Assembly: GCA_016713435.1 (NCBI GenBank)
Contig: JADJPD010000001.1
Coordinates: 248,001 to 312,000, forward strand
Source of the DNA: Gemmatimonadota bacterium
GTDB taxonomy: Bacteria > Gemmatimonadota > Gemmatimonadetes > Gemmatimonadales > GWC2-71-9
DNA: 64,000 nucleotides
Direction: 5' to 3'
Every line of letters begins with the position of its first letter. Position 1 is the stretch's first letter. Below, piece by piece: positions 1 to 9,454 of the stretch. The notes under the pieces are model-generated. The model had not been told where the DNA came from and did no database searches. It saw only the letters and a program-made list of their open reading frames with translations. The translations under genes and the position numbers were made by a program.

Positions 1-809
1 TGGTACCGGGAATTTGGACGCGGTTGGCGCCGGTGGTGTCCATGACGTAGATGCCGTCCGGGCCCTCCTGGCTGGTGAAGAGGATCTTGCTGCCGTCCGG
101 CGACCAGGAAGGCGAGCCGTCCCAGTCGAAGTTGTGGGTCAGGTAGTGGAAGTTGCTGCCGTCGGCATTGATGATGGCCACCTCGGAGTTGATGCCGAGG
201 GAATCCTGCCGGCTGGCCAGGAAGACGATCCGGGTGCCGTCGGGGGACCAGGACGGCTCGCCGGCGTGGGAGAGCTGGGGGGCCAGAAGGGTGATGCTGG
301 TGCCCTCGCTGCTCATCACGTAGAGCGCCAGGTGCCCGGGCTTGGTGCTGATGAACGCCACCCGCATCCCGTCGGGTGAGACGGCCGGGGACTCGTTCTG
401 GAAGCCGTCGTTCAGCAGGGGCAGGTTCCCGGTGCCGTCCGGGTTGACGAGGGTGATCCCGGAGGTCGGGGTGACGCCCTCTTGGTAGACCACCTGGTTG
501 CTGATGCGCCGCCGGCAGCCCACGCTGAAGGTGACCGTGGTGGTCTGCCCCGCCGTGACGCTCGGCGAGCGACTCGCGCCACCGCTCGCGGTGCAGTTGA
601 GGGCCAGGCCCGCCAGCTGCAGGGCGTGGGCGCCGGGGCTCAGGCTGTCGAAGGTGAGCGTGGTAGCGAGCCCGATGGGGACGGCGGCGGCGCCGTCGAG
701 GCTCAGGGTATAGGCGTCGGGATCGGTGCCGAGCCCGCTCGTCGCGGTGACGACGCTCAGGGTGCCGGTGGTGGGCGTGGGGCCGGTGCCGCCGCCCCCG
801 CCCCCCCCC
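1..809 (-). CDS. TolB-like beta-propeller (PD40) protein, partial
   Basis: The minus-strand frame is open from about 809 to base 1 and runs off the window. After a Gly-rich linker (GGGGTGPTPTTG) comes a PEGA-like beta domain of about 90 residues, then PD40/WD40-like blades with repeated SPDG motifs (SWSPDGTRI, SWSPDGSKI, AVSPDGMRV). Proteins of this kind are normally exported propellers that bind peptides, peptidoglycan or other envelope partners. No signal peptide or start codon is visible in this frame. The frame meets a different upstream gene at the nine-C run at 801-809, so it is either the shifted C-terminal half of that gene or the remnant of a lipoprotein whose N-terminus is missing. 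The propeller call is strong; the gene boundary is uncertain. Confidence 0.6.
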
Positions 810-1509
810 GCCCCCGTGGCGTGGTGTCATCAGCCGCCGGGGCCTGCGCCTTCGCCGCCTTGGTCCGCGTGCCGCCGGACGGCCACGGGATGTTCCGGAC
901 CGAGGCCCACTCGGCGAGGGTGGCGGGATCGTCCCGGAAGTGATGCCGGACGAGGCCGTCGAGCCGCCGCAGGGTGTTGAGCGCCTGCTTGGTGACGGTG
1001 TCGAGCGAGTCGGTGGCGCCGGACCGGGTGCGACGGCCGTCGGTCACCTCCTCAGGGAGCGCGGCGAACTCGTTGAGCTTGGCCTCGAGCAGCGCCGGCA
1101 GCCCCGGGTCCATCCCGTACTCCAGCAGGATGGCCTCCGCCGCGCGGATGGCGGCGAGAATCGCCCGGGCGCGGGCCAGGAACGACTCCTTGGACGAATG
1201 AAGCGCGCGCGTCATCCGGAACTCCACCTTCCGGGACGGGTCGTCCGCAAAGGCGTCGGCCGCGATGAGACCGAGCGGCTGGATGATGCAGAACCAGATG
1301 TACCGGCGCACTTCCTCGGCCCGGCTGACCGCCTTCATGCTCCGGGCCTCGCCGGTGGTCTGGGTCTCGCCGAGCGCACGCATGGCCTCGGCGAAGTTGG
1401 AAAGCCTGGCCACGGCGGCCAGGATCCCCGCGGGCATGCCGGGACGGGCGGCGAAGAAGCCCTTGAGCCCCAGGATGACCCTGATGAGGGACTGCACCAC
1501 GGACGTCAT
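757..1509 (-). CDS. Conserved hypothetical protein with Pro/Ala-rich tail
   Basis: The 250-residue frame starts at MTSVVQSLIRVILG, with an AGGGAG ribosome site nearby, so this start was preferred to the upstream one at 1572. The mostly alpha-helical body includes the motif FRDDPATLAEW near residue 205. It has no signal peptide or catalytic motif that I recognise; function is unknown. The last 20 or so residues are low-complexity Pro/Ala and are read through the C9 run at 801-809. Adding one base there would instead lead into the propeller frame downstream, so the true C-terminus is uncertain. Confidence 0.5.
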   Translation of the reverse strand: MTSVVQSLIRVILGLKGFFAARPGMPAGILAAVARLSNFAEAMRALGETQTTGEARSMKAVSRAEEVRRYIWFCIIQPLGLIAADAFADDPSRKVEFRMTRALHSSKESFLARARAILAAIRAAEAILLEYGMDPGLPALLEAKLNEFAALPEEVTDGRRTRSGATDSLDTVTKQALNTLRRLDGLVRHHFRDDPATLAEWASVRNIPWPSGGTRTKAAKAQAPAADDTTPRGRGGAGAAAPAPRPPPAP

Positions 1510-1798
1510 ATGCTGCTCCCTTCGAGTGCGGGTGAACCACGCGGTGCGCGCGCGGAGTGCGCGGCACCGCACTCGTCGGGGGCAATCGTCGTGCCAGATG
1601 GCGCCCTTGCTTTCAAGAGCGAGGGCTTGCGCAAATGCTCGATATTGTGGCGCAACGTGTTAGGCGGCCTCATTTCGTTTTGGCAATCACCGAATTTCCG
1701 CTTGCTTGACAGCTCGCGCCTTTTGACAGGTCGTTTCGGAGCGCTCTCGCGGAGCGTTTGCGTGAGGCTGGCGAGGGGGGCTTCAAGAGAGGCGTGCT

Positions 1799-1827
1799 CA
1801 TTTCTTCGGGCAAGGACCGAAGAAATG
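1799..1827. terminator. Perfect 11-bp inverted repeat beside the 21-bp array
   Basis: Arms 1799-1809 and 1817-1827 (CATTTCTTCGG and its exact complement) flank a 7-nt loop. The hairpin abuts the low-coordinate end of the tandem array. It could be a terminator or an RNA structure; no strong T-tract follows on either strand. Between it and the gene start at 1509 lies about 290 bp of more AT-rich DNA with no recognisable gene. Confidence 0.4.
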
Positions 1828-2220
1828 GGCACGGTGGCCGGTGGCGGAGACGTTTGGTGCAGTGGCGCGGCCGGAATGTCCGGTGGCGGAGCCCGCGTGC
1901 ACGGTGGCGGGGCGCGCGTGCGCGCCGGCGGAGAGCCCGTGCACCGTGGCGGAGAGCCCGTGCGCGCTGGCGGAGGGCCCGCGCACGCTGGCGGAGAGTG
2001 CGTGCACACCGGCGGAGGGCGCGTGCGCACCGGCGGGGGGCGCGCGCGCACTGGCGGAGGACGCGTGCGCACTGGCGGAGCCGGGAAATGTGGTGGCGGA
2101 GCCTGCTTGAGTGCCGGCGGAGCCGAGTCCTGCTGTGGAGCGGCGTGGAAAAGTGGTGGCGGGGCCGGGTTTGGGGGTGGCGGAGGCGGGAAAAGTGGTG
2201 GCGCGGGCGGGGGTGGGATG
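1822..2220. repeat. Tandem array of about eighteen 21-bp units
   Basis: From 1843 to 2220 the sequence repeats every 21 bp in exact register; a weaker unit starts at 1822. Each unit begins GGCGGA or a close variant, usually preceded by T or C of the previous unit. The other 14 positions vary, most often around GTGCGCAC. The central units (1885-2094) are most alike and the high-coordinate end becomes G-rich. Several frames are open through the array only because 21 is a multiple of three. I see no start or ribosome site and treat it as non-coding. It fills most of the 1510-2273 gap between two minus-strand genes. Confidence 0.85.
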
Positions 2221-2273
2221 GGTCGGATCTCCCGCCGGTGGGTCCGCCGCCGGGGCGGCCGGCGGAGGGGTGG

Positions 2274-3105
2274 TCAGCCGGCTGTGGCGTCCTCCTCATC
2301 AGCCCGGAAGGCGGAGCGGCCAAACGCCACGCCCACGACGGTGGCGATGCCCAGGACGGCGATGATGGTCACGGGGTCCGGGTGCGCGGCGTCGCCGGTG
2401 ATCAGGCGATAAGGAATGCCGATGGCGAGGACGCAGGCCCAGGCGCAGCCGACGCCGGTGAGGGCGTCGCCGAGGCGGCCCAGGGGAGCGGGTGCGGGGG
2501 CGGACCACCGAATAGGCGAGGCCGCCCACCGCCCCGCCGTAGGCGCCGATGCCGATGGCGGCGGCCACGGCGAGCAGCAGCTGGGGGGTGACGCGGCGCT
2601 GGAGGAGGATGGTAAGCAGGGCCTTGAACAGGGTCATGGCGCCCATGATGAGGGCGCCGGCGGCGGCGGGCCGGAGCCAGGCGGGAAGTCGGCGCACCTG
2701 CTCCGCCACTGCCACGACGGCGCGCATCCCTCCCGGCATCGGGAACGGCGGGAGCGGGGGGAGGCGGTCGGCGTAGGCCTTCCGGGCCTGGCAGGCGCTG
2801 CAGCCCTTCTCGTGCACGTCGAACTCGGCCATGACGCGCTCCACGGACGACCGCTGCCGCGGGTCGATCGTCGCGCCGATCCGCTCGGCGACCTCGCAGG
2901 GCGGGACGGGGCAGGCCTCCATGGCCTTGTCGCGCTCGCCCACGGCGAGGGCCCATTCCATCTGGCGGACGATCGGGCGCGGGAGTGGCCCGTCGAGATC
3001 CTCCCAGCCGGTGATGCGGTCGCCGGACTCGGCGAGGAGCTCGCCGAGCTTCTCCGGGGTCCAGTTGAGGGCCAGGCGGCGGCGGCGGAGGTCGGTGCCG
3101 GTCAT
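2274..3105 (-). CDS. Helix-turn-helix-like, zinc-motif membrane protein (apparent frameshift)
   Basis: The N-terminal 60 residues resemble an XRE-type DNA-binding fold. Near residue 105 is HEKGCSACQA, an HxxxCxxC pattern like that of anti-sigma or zinc-binding regulators. Two hydrophobic segments follow (about 145-165 and 175-200). As written, the frame then becomes an Arg/Pro-rich tail ending at 2299. Removing one G from the run at 2496-2500 instead gives two more hydrophobic segments and a stop at 2274, for 276 residues, which is far more protein-like. A membrane-anchored regulator is the likely role; the target is unknown. Confidence 0.5.
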
Positions 3106-3292
3106 TCTTGTGCCATGGATTCGGGGGATGGCCCGCGGTCGGCGGGGCCATGGCCGGTCAGGCGGCGGACCCAGCGCCCGTGGAGGCCGAAGAGGCCGGG
3201 CCGCAGGAGCTGGTGGCGTCCGGTCCTCTGCCGGCGCAGCATCAGAGATACCGCCTGACGGTGACGTGCGCCAGATGGAGCTGGCGGGGGCG

Positions 3293-4120
3293 TCAGGAGG
3301 GCCTGGCCTCGACGGGATCCGGCTCTCCCTTCACGTCGCCAACCACCACGATGCTCTTCCTCGCCTTGAGGTACCGTTCCCGCCAGGCCAGCGCGATGAG
3401 GGCGCCGGCCGGGAAGCTGGCGGCCACGGACCAGGGGCCGGCGGGGCCGGCGTGCGCGACGCCGGCGCCGAAAAGCATGAGAAAGACGGAGGAGACCGTC
3501 ATCTCCCCGGTGGCCCAGTTGATGGTCACCTGGCCGGCGCCCAGCATCGAGACCAGCACCCAGCGCCAGCGCCGGGGCATCGGCGTCCTCGCGATCACGA
3601 TGGCGGCGCCGAGGCACACGGCGGCGCTCGTGAGGGCGAGCAGCAGGACCAGGTAGTGCCGCCACCCGCGGCCAGCCAGGGTGAAAGCGTTCAGCTCCTG
3701 CAGCGAGTTCGGCAGGCGCTGGACGTTGACGCCCGTGACGAGAAGCGCTTCCGCCTCACGGTAGGTCTCGACCGAAGCCAGAAACCACCCGCCGCCCCCG
3801 TGCGACTGATAGGTGTACCGGGAGGACATCCCCTCCGGCGTGGCATTGATGTTGTAGCCCACCAGTTCCATGGTGTCGGGGCGGAGGAGAGCGAGGGTGT
3901 CCCGGACCTGCCGCAGCGCGCCCCAGGGGTCGGCGGCCAGCAGCTTCGGGTGGAAGACCGCAGACAGCGACGCGGAGTCCCCGGCCTCGGCGAGTGCCAG
4001 GACCCGGCGGCTCAGCGCGTCGGTCTCGGGGTCCACGCGGAGCGGGTTGCAGGCGCCGAGGAGCGAGACGAGCGCGAGCGCCGCCGCGCGGGCGCGAGGA
4101 GGCTCCCGGCGCGGGGGCAT
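3293..4120 (-). CDS. Predicted lipoprotein with C-terminal membrane segments
   Basis: The start at 4120 (MPPRREPP) gives a signal peptide with lipobox LLGAC, so it was chosen over the one at 4195. The soluble part (about 30-140) is followed by three or four hydrophobic segments between about 140 and 245, ending in a charged tail. No known domain is recognised. Its ATG overlaps the stop of the upstream gene as TGATG, so the two are probably translated together. Confidence 0.6.
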   Translation of the reverse strand: MPPRREPPRARAAALALVSLLGACNPLRVDPETDALSRRVLALAEAGDSASLSAVFHPKLLAADPWGALRQVRDTLALLRPDTMELVGYNINATPEGMSSRYTYQSHGGGGWFLASVETYREAEALLVTGVNVQRLPNSLQELNAFTLAGRGWRHYLVLLLALTSAAVCLGAAIVIARTPMPRRWRWVLVSMLGAGQVTINWATGEMTVSSVFLMLFGAGVAHAGPAGPWSVAASFPAGALIALAWRERYLKARKSIVVVGDVKGEPDPVEARPS

Positions 4121-4674
4121 CAGGATTCCCTTCCCCCAAGCGTGCGCTTGAGCATGGCCGCTATGTTGGTCAGGTCGGCGGTCAGGAGTCCCCACCAGCG
4201 GTCGCCCTCCTTGAGGAAGGGCATCACCGGGAAGGTCGTGATCTCGATCGTTTCCACGGTCATGCGCTGGCGGGTCACGACGAAGACGGTGTCGCCGCCG
4301 CCCCGGACGTGGCCGAGCGGCGTGACGACGGTGCTGCTGAGCGCCTGCTTGAGCATCGCCTCGCTCTCGATGACGGACTTCATCAGCCGGGCGAAGAGCA
4401 CCGTGTCGGGCGTGGCCGCGAACTCCGCCGCACTGGTGAGCCCGAACAACCGGGTGGCCACGACCGCCCCGCCCTGGGAGGCCATGAGCGGGCTGAAGAG
4501 GTCACGGAGCTGGCGGAGCGAGGCGGGGTGCATCATACGCGCGGCGCCGGCCCAGTCCCCCTGGGTTTGCGCCGCGGACATGCGGACGGCCGCCTCCTCG
4601 GGCGTGCCCTGGGCGCGGGCGACGGGGGCCGTGAGCAGGAGGGCGGGCAGGAGCAGCCTGAGCGACTGGGGCAT
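4120..4674 (-). CDS. Exported hypothetical protein
   Basis: Starting at 4674 (MPQSLRLLLPALLL) the protein has a clear signal peptide ending APVARAQ; the longer start at 4785 lacks one. The mature 165 residues form a small alpha/beta protein with no recognised motif; an NTF2-like or DUF-type periplasmic fold is possible. It is the first gene of a two-gene unit, coupled to the downstream lipoprotein gene by a TGATG overlap. The 243 bp between this gene and the permease stop at 4918 show nothing recognisable. Confidence 0.6.
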   Translation of the reverse strand: MPQSLRLLLPALLLTAPVARAQGTPEEAAVRMSAAQTQGDWAGAARMMHPASLRQLRDLFSPLMASQGGAVVATRLFGLTSAAEFAATPDTVLFARLMKSVIESEAMLKQALSSTVVTPLGHVRGGGDTVFVVTRQRMTVETIEITTFPVMPFLKEGDRWWGLLTADLTNIAAMLKRTLGGRES

Positions 4675-4917
4675 GGAGCTGCCTTGCGATGGAGGAGACG
4701 TTGGTGGCGCCCTGAAACCGGATGTAGCTACCGATCCAGGCGGAGGAGCCGGGCAGTTCCAAACGATGCGAGCCCCGCGGCGCATGCTCGCGCCGGGGGC
4801 TCACCAGAGTTACCGCCAATTCGGGAACTGCGCCAGCCTAACACAGCTGTGAGCCGCCGCGAGGGCCGGAGCCGGCTGAACCGGCTCATGCGGTCACCGA
4901 TCGCGGGCCGTGTCGGG

Positions 4918-7570
4918 CTACTCCCCTCGCAGCGCCACCACCGGATCGACCCCCACCGCCCGCCGGGCCGGCACCCAGGCGGCGAGCAGCGCGACGGCTA
5001 CGAGCACGACGGCCACCACCCCGAAGGTGAGCGGGTCGAGCGGGCTCACCTCATAGAGGAGGCTCGCCATGGCGCGGGTGCCGGCGGCGGCGGCCAGCAG
5101 GCCGAGCACTACCCCGGCCGTGGCGAGGCCCAGCGCCTGGCGCAGCACCATGCCGAGCACCGAACCGCGGCCCGCGCCGAGCGCGATGCGGACGCCAATC
5201 TCGCGGGTGCGCTGGCTCACCGAGTAGCTCACCACGCCGTAGAGGCCGATGCTCGCGAGCACCAGCGCCAGCAGCGCGAAGCCCGCGAAGAGGCGCATGG
5301 TGAAGCGGGGGCCCGCGAGCACCAGCTCCATGCGCGCCGGCAGTGGCTCGATGCTCCGGAGCGCGATGCCGGCGCCCGCCTGCGCCACCAGGGCGCGGAC
5401 CTGGCGGGTGAGCTCGGCGCCGCCCGCGCCACGGATCACCAGGTGCACCTGCCCGAAGTCCTCCGCCGCGTTGGCGCGGAGCGAGTAGATCTGGAGCTCG
5501 CCGCGCTGGGGGCCGCGGACCGGCACCCGCACGTCCGGCACCACGCCCGCCACGGTGATCCAGTTCCCCCCGTCCCCGATCCGGAAGCGCCGGCCCACCG
5601 GGTCCGTCCCCTTCCAGTAGCGCTCGGCCATGGTGGCGTTGATGACCATCTCGGTGACGCGCGCGTCCCGCGTGAAGGGCCGGCCCGCGAGGAGCGGGAG
5701 GCCCATCACGCCGAAGAAGTCCGGCTCCACGCTGTTGAAGGCGAGGCCGCGGGGCGCCGCGTCGCCCTCGGAGGGGACGCCCTCCACCTGCAGCACGCCC
5801 ATGGCGAGGCCGGACTGCGGCGGGAGGCTCGAGGCCCACGCCACGCCGGTGACGCCGGGGAGGGCGGCGACGCGCTGGCGGAGGGTCTCGAGCGGCGCGT
5901 CGAGCGGGGACGCGGTGGGGCCCCCGTCAGGCGGGGCCTGCGGGAGCGCCAGCGTGACCGCCGTGAGGCCGGCGGGGTTGTAGCCCAGGTCAATGCGCTG
6001 CAGCCCGGCGAGGGTGCGCACCAGGAGCCCGGCGCCGACGAGGAGGGCCACGGAAAGCGCCACCTCGCCGATCACGAGCGCCGTGCGGATGCGCGCCGGG
6101 CCGGGGCGGGTGCTGCCGCCGGAGAGGCGGAGCGGGTCGGCGAGCTGGCGGTCAGTCGTGAAGAGCGCCGGCGCCAGGCCGAAGACCAGGCCGGTGAGCA
6201 CCGTGAGCCCGAGGCTCCAGCCCAGGGCCACGGGGGCGATGCGCACGTCGTCGAGCGGGCTCAGCATGACGGGGCGCACGTGGCGCAGCAGCTCGAGCGC
6301 CTGCCCGGCGAGGGCCACGCCGAGGGCGCCGCCCAGGAGGGCGAGCAGCGTGCTCTCGGTGAGGAGCTGGCGGACCAGGCGGGCCCGGCCGGCGCCGAGT
6401 GCGGTGCGGACCGCGAACTCGTGGGTGCGGGTGGCGGCCTTGGCGAGGAGGAGGTTGGCGACGTTGGCGCAGGCGATGAGCAGCACCACGCCGACGACGC
6501 CGAAGAGGATGAGGAGCCCGTCGCGCAGCGTGTCAGGCATGAACTCCTGCGGGCGGACGGCCCGGCCGCGGAAATCAATGGGGCGCCGGGACCCGTCGCC
6601 GAGGGCCTCTTCGAGGCGGACCAGCTCGGCGGTGGCGGCCTCGGGGGTGATGCCGGGGCGGAGGCGGGCCATGGCCTGCGGGCGATCGAAGCCCGCGGCG
6701 GGGGCGAGCGGCAGCCAGAGCTGGCGCGCGGGGCCGGCCTGCATGAACGGGAGCGTGAGGTCGGGCGGCATGACGCCGACGACGGTGTGCGGCGTGCCTT
6801 CGATGATGAGCGACTGGCCCAGCACGTCGGCGGCGCCGCCGAAGCGGCGCTGCCAGAGGCCGTAGCCCAGGATCACGACGCGGGGGCCGTTGGGGACGGC
6901 CTCGTCGGCGCTGAAGCCGCGGCCCAGGGGCAGCGTGATGCCGAGGAACCGGGGCAGCGTGGGGGAGATGAGGCCGGCGGCGAGGCGTTCGGGGTCGGTG
7001 CCGGGGGTGGCGACGGCGACCTCGCGTTCGCTGAAGGCCTCGATGCCCTCGAAGGAACGAGCGTCTCGGCGCCAGGTCTCGAGCACGTCGGGGAACGGGG
7101 CCATCATGGCGCCGGTCTTGGGGCTCGACTCCATGAGGGCGACGAGGCGGTCGCCGCCCGGGAACGGGAGCGGGTCCACGAGGAGGCGGTGGACGGCGCT
7201 GAAGATGGCGGTGTTGGCGCCGACGCCGAGGGCGATGGTCAGGACGGCGACGAGGGTGAAGCCGGGCGTCCGGAGGAGCTGGCGGAGGGCGAAGCGGAGG
7301 TCCTGGCGCCAGCCGGCCCACCAGTCGCGGCGTTGGGTGGAGGTGGCGGCGCGCTGGTCGAGGGCGCGGATGTCGGCGCGGGCGGCGGCCATGTCGCCGA
7401 AGCGGCGGAGGGCTTCGTCCCGGGCGGCGGTGGGCTCCATGCCCTCTGGCGATGAGCTCTTTGGTGCGCTCTTCCAGGTGGAAGGCGAGCTCTTCGTCCA
7501 GCTCGGTGGCGATCTCGTCGGGTTTCCGCCACGGGAGGCGGAAGGGGCGGCGGGGGGCGTTGGGGCTCAT
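4918..7570 (-). CDS. ADOP-family duplicated ABC permease (apparent frameshift near 7443)
   Basis: This is a MacB/FtsX-type permease of the acidobacterial duplicated orphan permease class, which usually has no partner ATPase nearby, as here. The N-terminal extension (ELDEELAFHLEERTKELIARG) lies in one frame from 7570. The rest, from MEPTAARDEALRRFGD on, lies in the next frame, starting at 7440. Removing one base from the CCC at 7442-7444 joins them into 883 residues, a normal family length. The body has a first transmembrane helix (TLVAVLTIALGVGANTAIF), a periplasmic MacB-like domain, a three-helix FtsX block, then a second copy of both. It follows the PadR gene by 9 bp and is probably controlled by it. 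The exported substrate is unknown. Confidence 0.85.
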
Positions 7571-7579
7571 GGCGCCTCC

Positions 7580-7912
7580 TCAGGCCAGCTCGAGGACGCC
7601 GCTCACCGCGGCGACGTAGGCGCGCCAGGTGGTGGTCTCGGCCCGGAGCTCTTTCCGGCCGGCCGGCGTGAGGGTGTAGTAGCGGGCGCGGCGGTTGTTC
7701 TCGGAGAGGCCCCACTCGGCGGTGATGGCGCCGGCGGCTTCGAGGCGGTGGAGGGCCTTATAGAGGGCGGCGTCCTCGATGGTGAAGGCGCCGTTGGAGC
7801 GGGTCTCGATTTCCTTGGCGATGGTGTAGCCGTGGGACGGGCGCCAGGCGAGGACCCTCAGGACGAGGAGGTCGAGGGTGCCGTGGAGGAGGTCGGTGGG
7901 GGGGCGGGGCAT
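7580..7912 (-). CDS. PadR-family transcriptional regulator
   Basis: This 110-residue winged-helix protein is a typical short PadR: DLLHGTLDLLVLRVL at the N-terminus, the wing region GAFTIEDAALYKALHRLE, the ARYYTLTPAGRKEL strand and a short C-terminal helix for dimerisation. PadR proteins next to ADOP permeases are a common pair in Acidobacteria and Gemmatimonadota. It heads the operon and has a near-consensus promoter and a palindromic site immediately upstream, so autorepression is likely. The inducing ligand is unknown. Confidence 0.92.
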   Translation of the reverse strand: MPRPPTDLLHGTLDLLVLRVLAWRPSHGYTIAKEIETRSNGAFTIEDAALYKALHRLEAAGAITAEWGLSENNRRARYYTLTPAGRKELRAETTTWRAYVAAVSGVLELA

Positions 7913-7913
7913 G

Positions 7914-7942
7914 GTGCTCCACTCACTTGGTTAGTGGAGCAC
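7914..7942. promoter_or_regulatory. Likely PadR operator
   Basis: Perfect 10-bp inverted repeat GTGCTCCACT-N9-AGTGGAGCAC, with arms 7914-7923 and 7933-7942. It lies between the predicted -10 box and the PadR start codon, covering the expected transcription start, where a bound dimer would block transcription. Confidence 0.7.
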
Positions 7943-7943
7943 T

Positions 7944-7972
7944 AAGTTACCGCCTCCAATACCGGAGGTCAA
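7944..7972 (-). promoter_or_regulatory. Sigma-70-type promoter for padR-permease operon
   Basis: TTGACC (7967-7972) and TAACTT (7944-7949) on the minus strand are separated by exactly 17 bp. The expected start falls inside the inverted repeat at 7914-7942. Confidence 0.7.
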
Positions 7973-8125
7973 CAGTCTTGGTGAATGGGGGAGCACGAGA
8001 AGATCGATGCTTCACTCGTCAACAACCGCGGCGGGCGAGAGGGCAAGACAATGGCAATCGGCACGGCCGGAAGGCACCTATCGCCAATCAGAGACAGTCA
8101 CGGGCGAGGGGCAGCCGCCTTCACC

Positions 8126-8615
8126 CTAGGCTCCCGATCGGTCGTTGACGGTGACCAGTACTCCGAGTTCTCGAAGCGCGGTGAGAATCTGGCTTGCGAC
8201 CGAATCCGGGGTGCAGGTCCAGCCGGGTGGAAGCGCAAGGACCATTGAAGACTCCGTGAGCATCAGATTGAACGGAGCCTTCGTAGGATCCTGGAGTGCC
8301 CGCATGTCAGTCCGGTATGTTACCACAGGTATGCCCCTTGCCGTAGGCGACACCGCACTCCCAGCACGTCCCAGAGTCCGGATCGGCACCATCCATACAG
8401 GCGACAACGGATCGCGCGTTTTCGATCCCCCTCAGATCACTCGCAAAGATGCGAGCGGCAAGGTCCTTTCCACCGTCGCTGAGCTGGACCTCATCCTCGC
8501 CCTCCTGAGGAAGGTGAACTGTTGCTCCGCGCCGACGGAGAGCCTCGGCCACATCGGCATTCCACCGACGTTCGGCTGCGGAAAACAGTGGCCCTGCAAG
8601 GTAGATGTCTACCAT
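8126..8615 (-). CDS. Nucleoside 2-deoxyribosyltransferase-like protein (apparent frameshift)
   Basis: The family cleaves or transfers the N-glycosidic bond of nucleosides. Visible motifs are the N-terminal MVDIYLAGPLFSAAE, the catalytic-Glu region DSGTCWECGVAYGKG near residue 95, and FNLMLTES near 122. The last is in a different frame: as written the first frame stops at 8307, but removing one C from the CCCC at 8334-8337 joins both parts into 162 residues, the usual size. The start at 8615 has AGGG upstream and begins exactly at the family N-terminus. It follows a membrane-protein gene by 19 bp in the same direction. Related domains act as effectors in anti-phage systems, so a defence role is plausible beside the salvage role. 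Confidence 0.8.
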
Positions 8616-8634
8616 AGCCCTGCCGGACAATGGG

Positions 8635-9345
8635 TTAGTGCGTCGTTACCTCCGGCGGCCTCGCCGGAGCCGGGGCCGGAATCCCACTAAATACGACAGC
8701 ACGATCTTGCGGATAGTAGAAGGGCCACACCTTCCAGTAGTCGTAGAAGGTCCTTCCCACGACTAGAATCAAGAGAGCCACATCTCGCGTGAATTGGGAC
8801 CTCCAGAATCCTGTCCCTCCGGGCGTCGTCCAAGGGAGGTTCGCCCACACCGATACACAGATCATCGCGGCCACGACGAGGTTTACGGAAGCCCATTTCG
8901 CATAATCCGGGAACCGGTCAGAGACACTGGCTCCCGTAAGGTTAGTAATGCCAACCCAGCCAGCATCAAACACCAGGAGCATCGCCAGACCGGTATAGAA
9001 GACTTGTTCGTCATTCGCGAGCATCGCCAGGGCGAAAAACGCGATCCCCTCGATGAACAGCATGACGAAGTCAATCAAGAGAGCTTGGGGCTTGGCGGCC
9101 CTTTCTCCAGTAACGTAGGTGGCGTCGAGGTAGCGGTTGGCGCCGTGGTAAAATGGCACCACCGTAATCACGAGGCTGGCGAACATGAACCACCGATTGT
9201 ATCCAGGCAATGCCTCCCCTCTTGCCAGCCCACCAAGAAGCGGCTTGAGGCTCTCTGTTACCGCGAGACTCACAACCACGGTGTAGAGACGCTGCAAGTT
9301 ATCGACCGAACGCTTCCGGGCCTCTTCTATCTTCGGTTCGCTCAT
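8635..9345 (-). CDS. Multi-pass membrane protein of unknown function
   Basis: The 236-residue protein begins with a charged 20-residue segment, followed by five or six hydrophobic helices spread over about residues 20-205 and a Pro-rich tail. It resembles no transporter I know. It lies immediately upstream of the deoxyribosyltransferase-like gene on the same strand, so the two are likely co-transcribed. A membrane partner of a nucleotide-cleaving effector is one reading, an inference from position only. Base composition is visibly lower in GC than the flanking genes. Confidence 0.6.
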   Translation of the reverse strand: MSEPKIEEARKRSVDNLQRLYTVVVSLAVTESLKPLLGGLARGEALPGYNRWFMFASLVITVVPFYHGANRYLDATYVTGERAAKPQALLIDFVMLFIEGIAFFALAMLANDEQVFYTGLAMLLVFDAGWVGITNLTGASVSDRFPDYAKWASVNLVVAAMICVSVWANLPWTTPGGTGFWRSQFTRDVALLILVVGRTFYDYWKVWPFYYPQDRAVVFSGIPAPAPARPPEVTTH

Positions 9346-9454
9346 TCAAAGCTGCTTTACTGAGGATGCAACCGTTGGCATCGGGAGTTGGCTTTGCGAT
9401 GACAATGCTACAATGGGCGCGAGCGCCCGGCCGCCTGATCACATCGATCCCCGC

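Noticed and set aside
1657..1665. GTTAGGC resembling an integron attC core site
   Set aside because: Only one half-site is present, with no matching partner or integrase nearby.
1706..1740. Two TTGACA boxes on the plus strand
   Set aside because: Neither has a -10 box at suitable spacing and no plus-strand gene follows.
940..2412. Long plus-strand open frame (490 codons) through the 21-bp array
   Set aside because: It is open only because the repeat period is a multiple of three and the region is GC-rich; it overlaps real minus-strand genes and has no ribosome site or domain.
3994..7455. 1,153-codon plus-strand frame opposite the permease
   Set aside because: Gly/Glu/Arg/His-rich shadow of the minus-strand permease and exported-protein genes; no domain.
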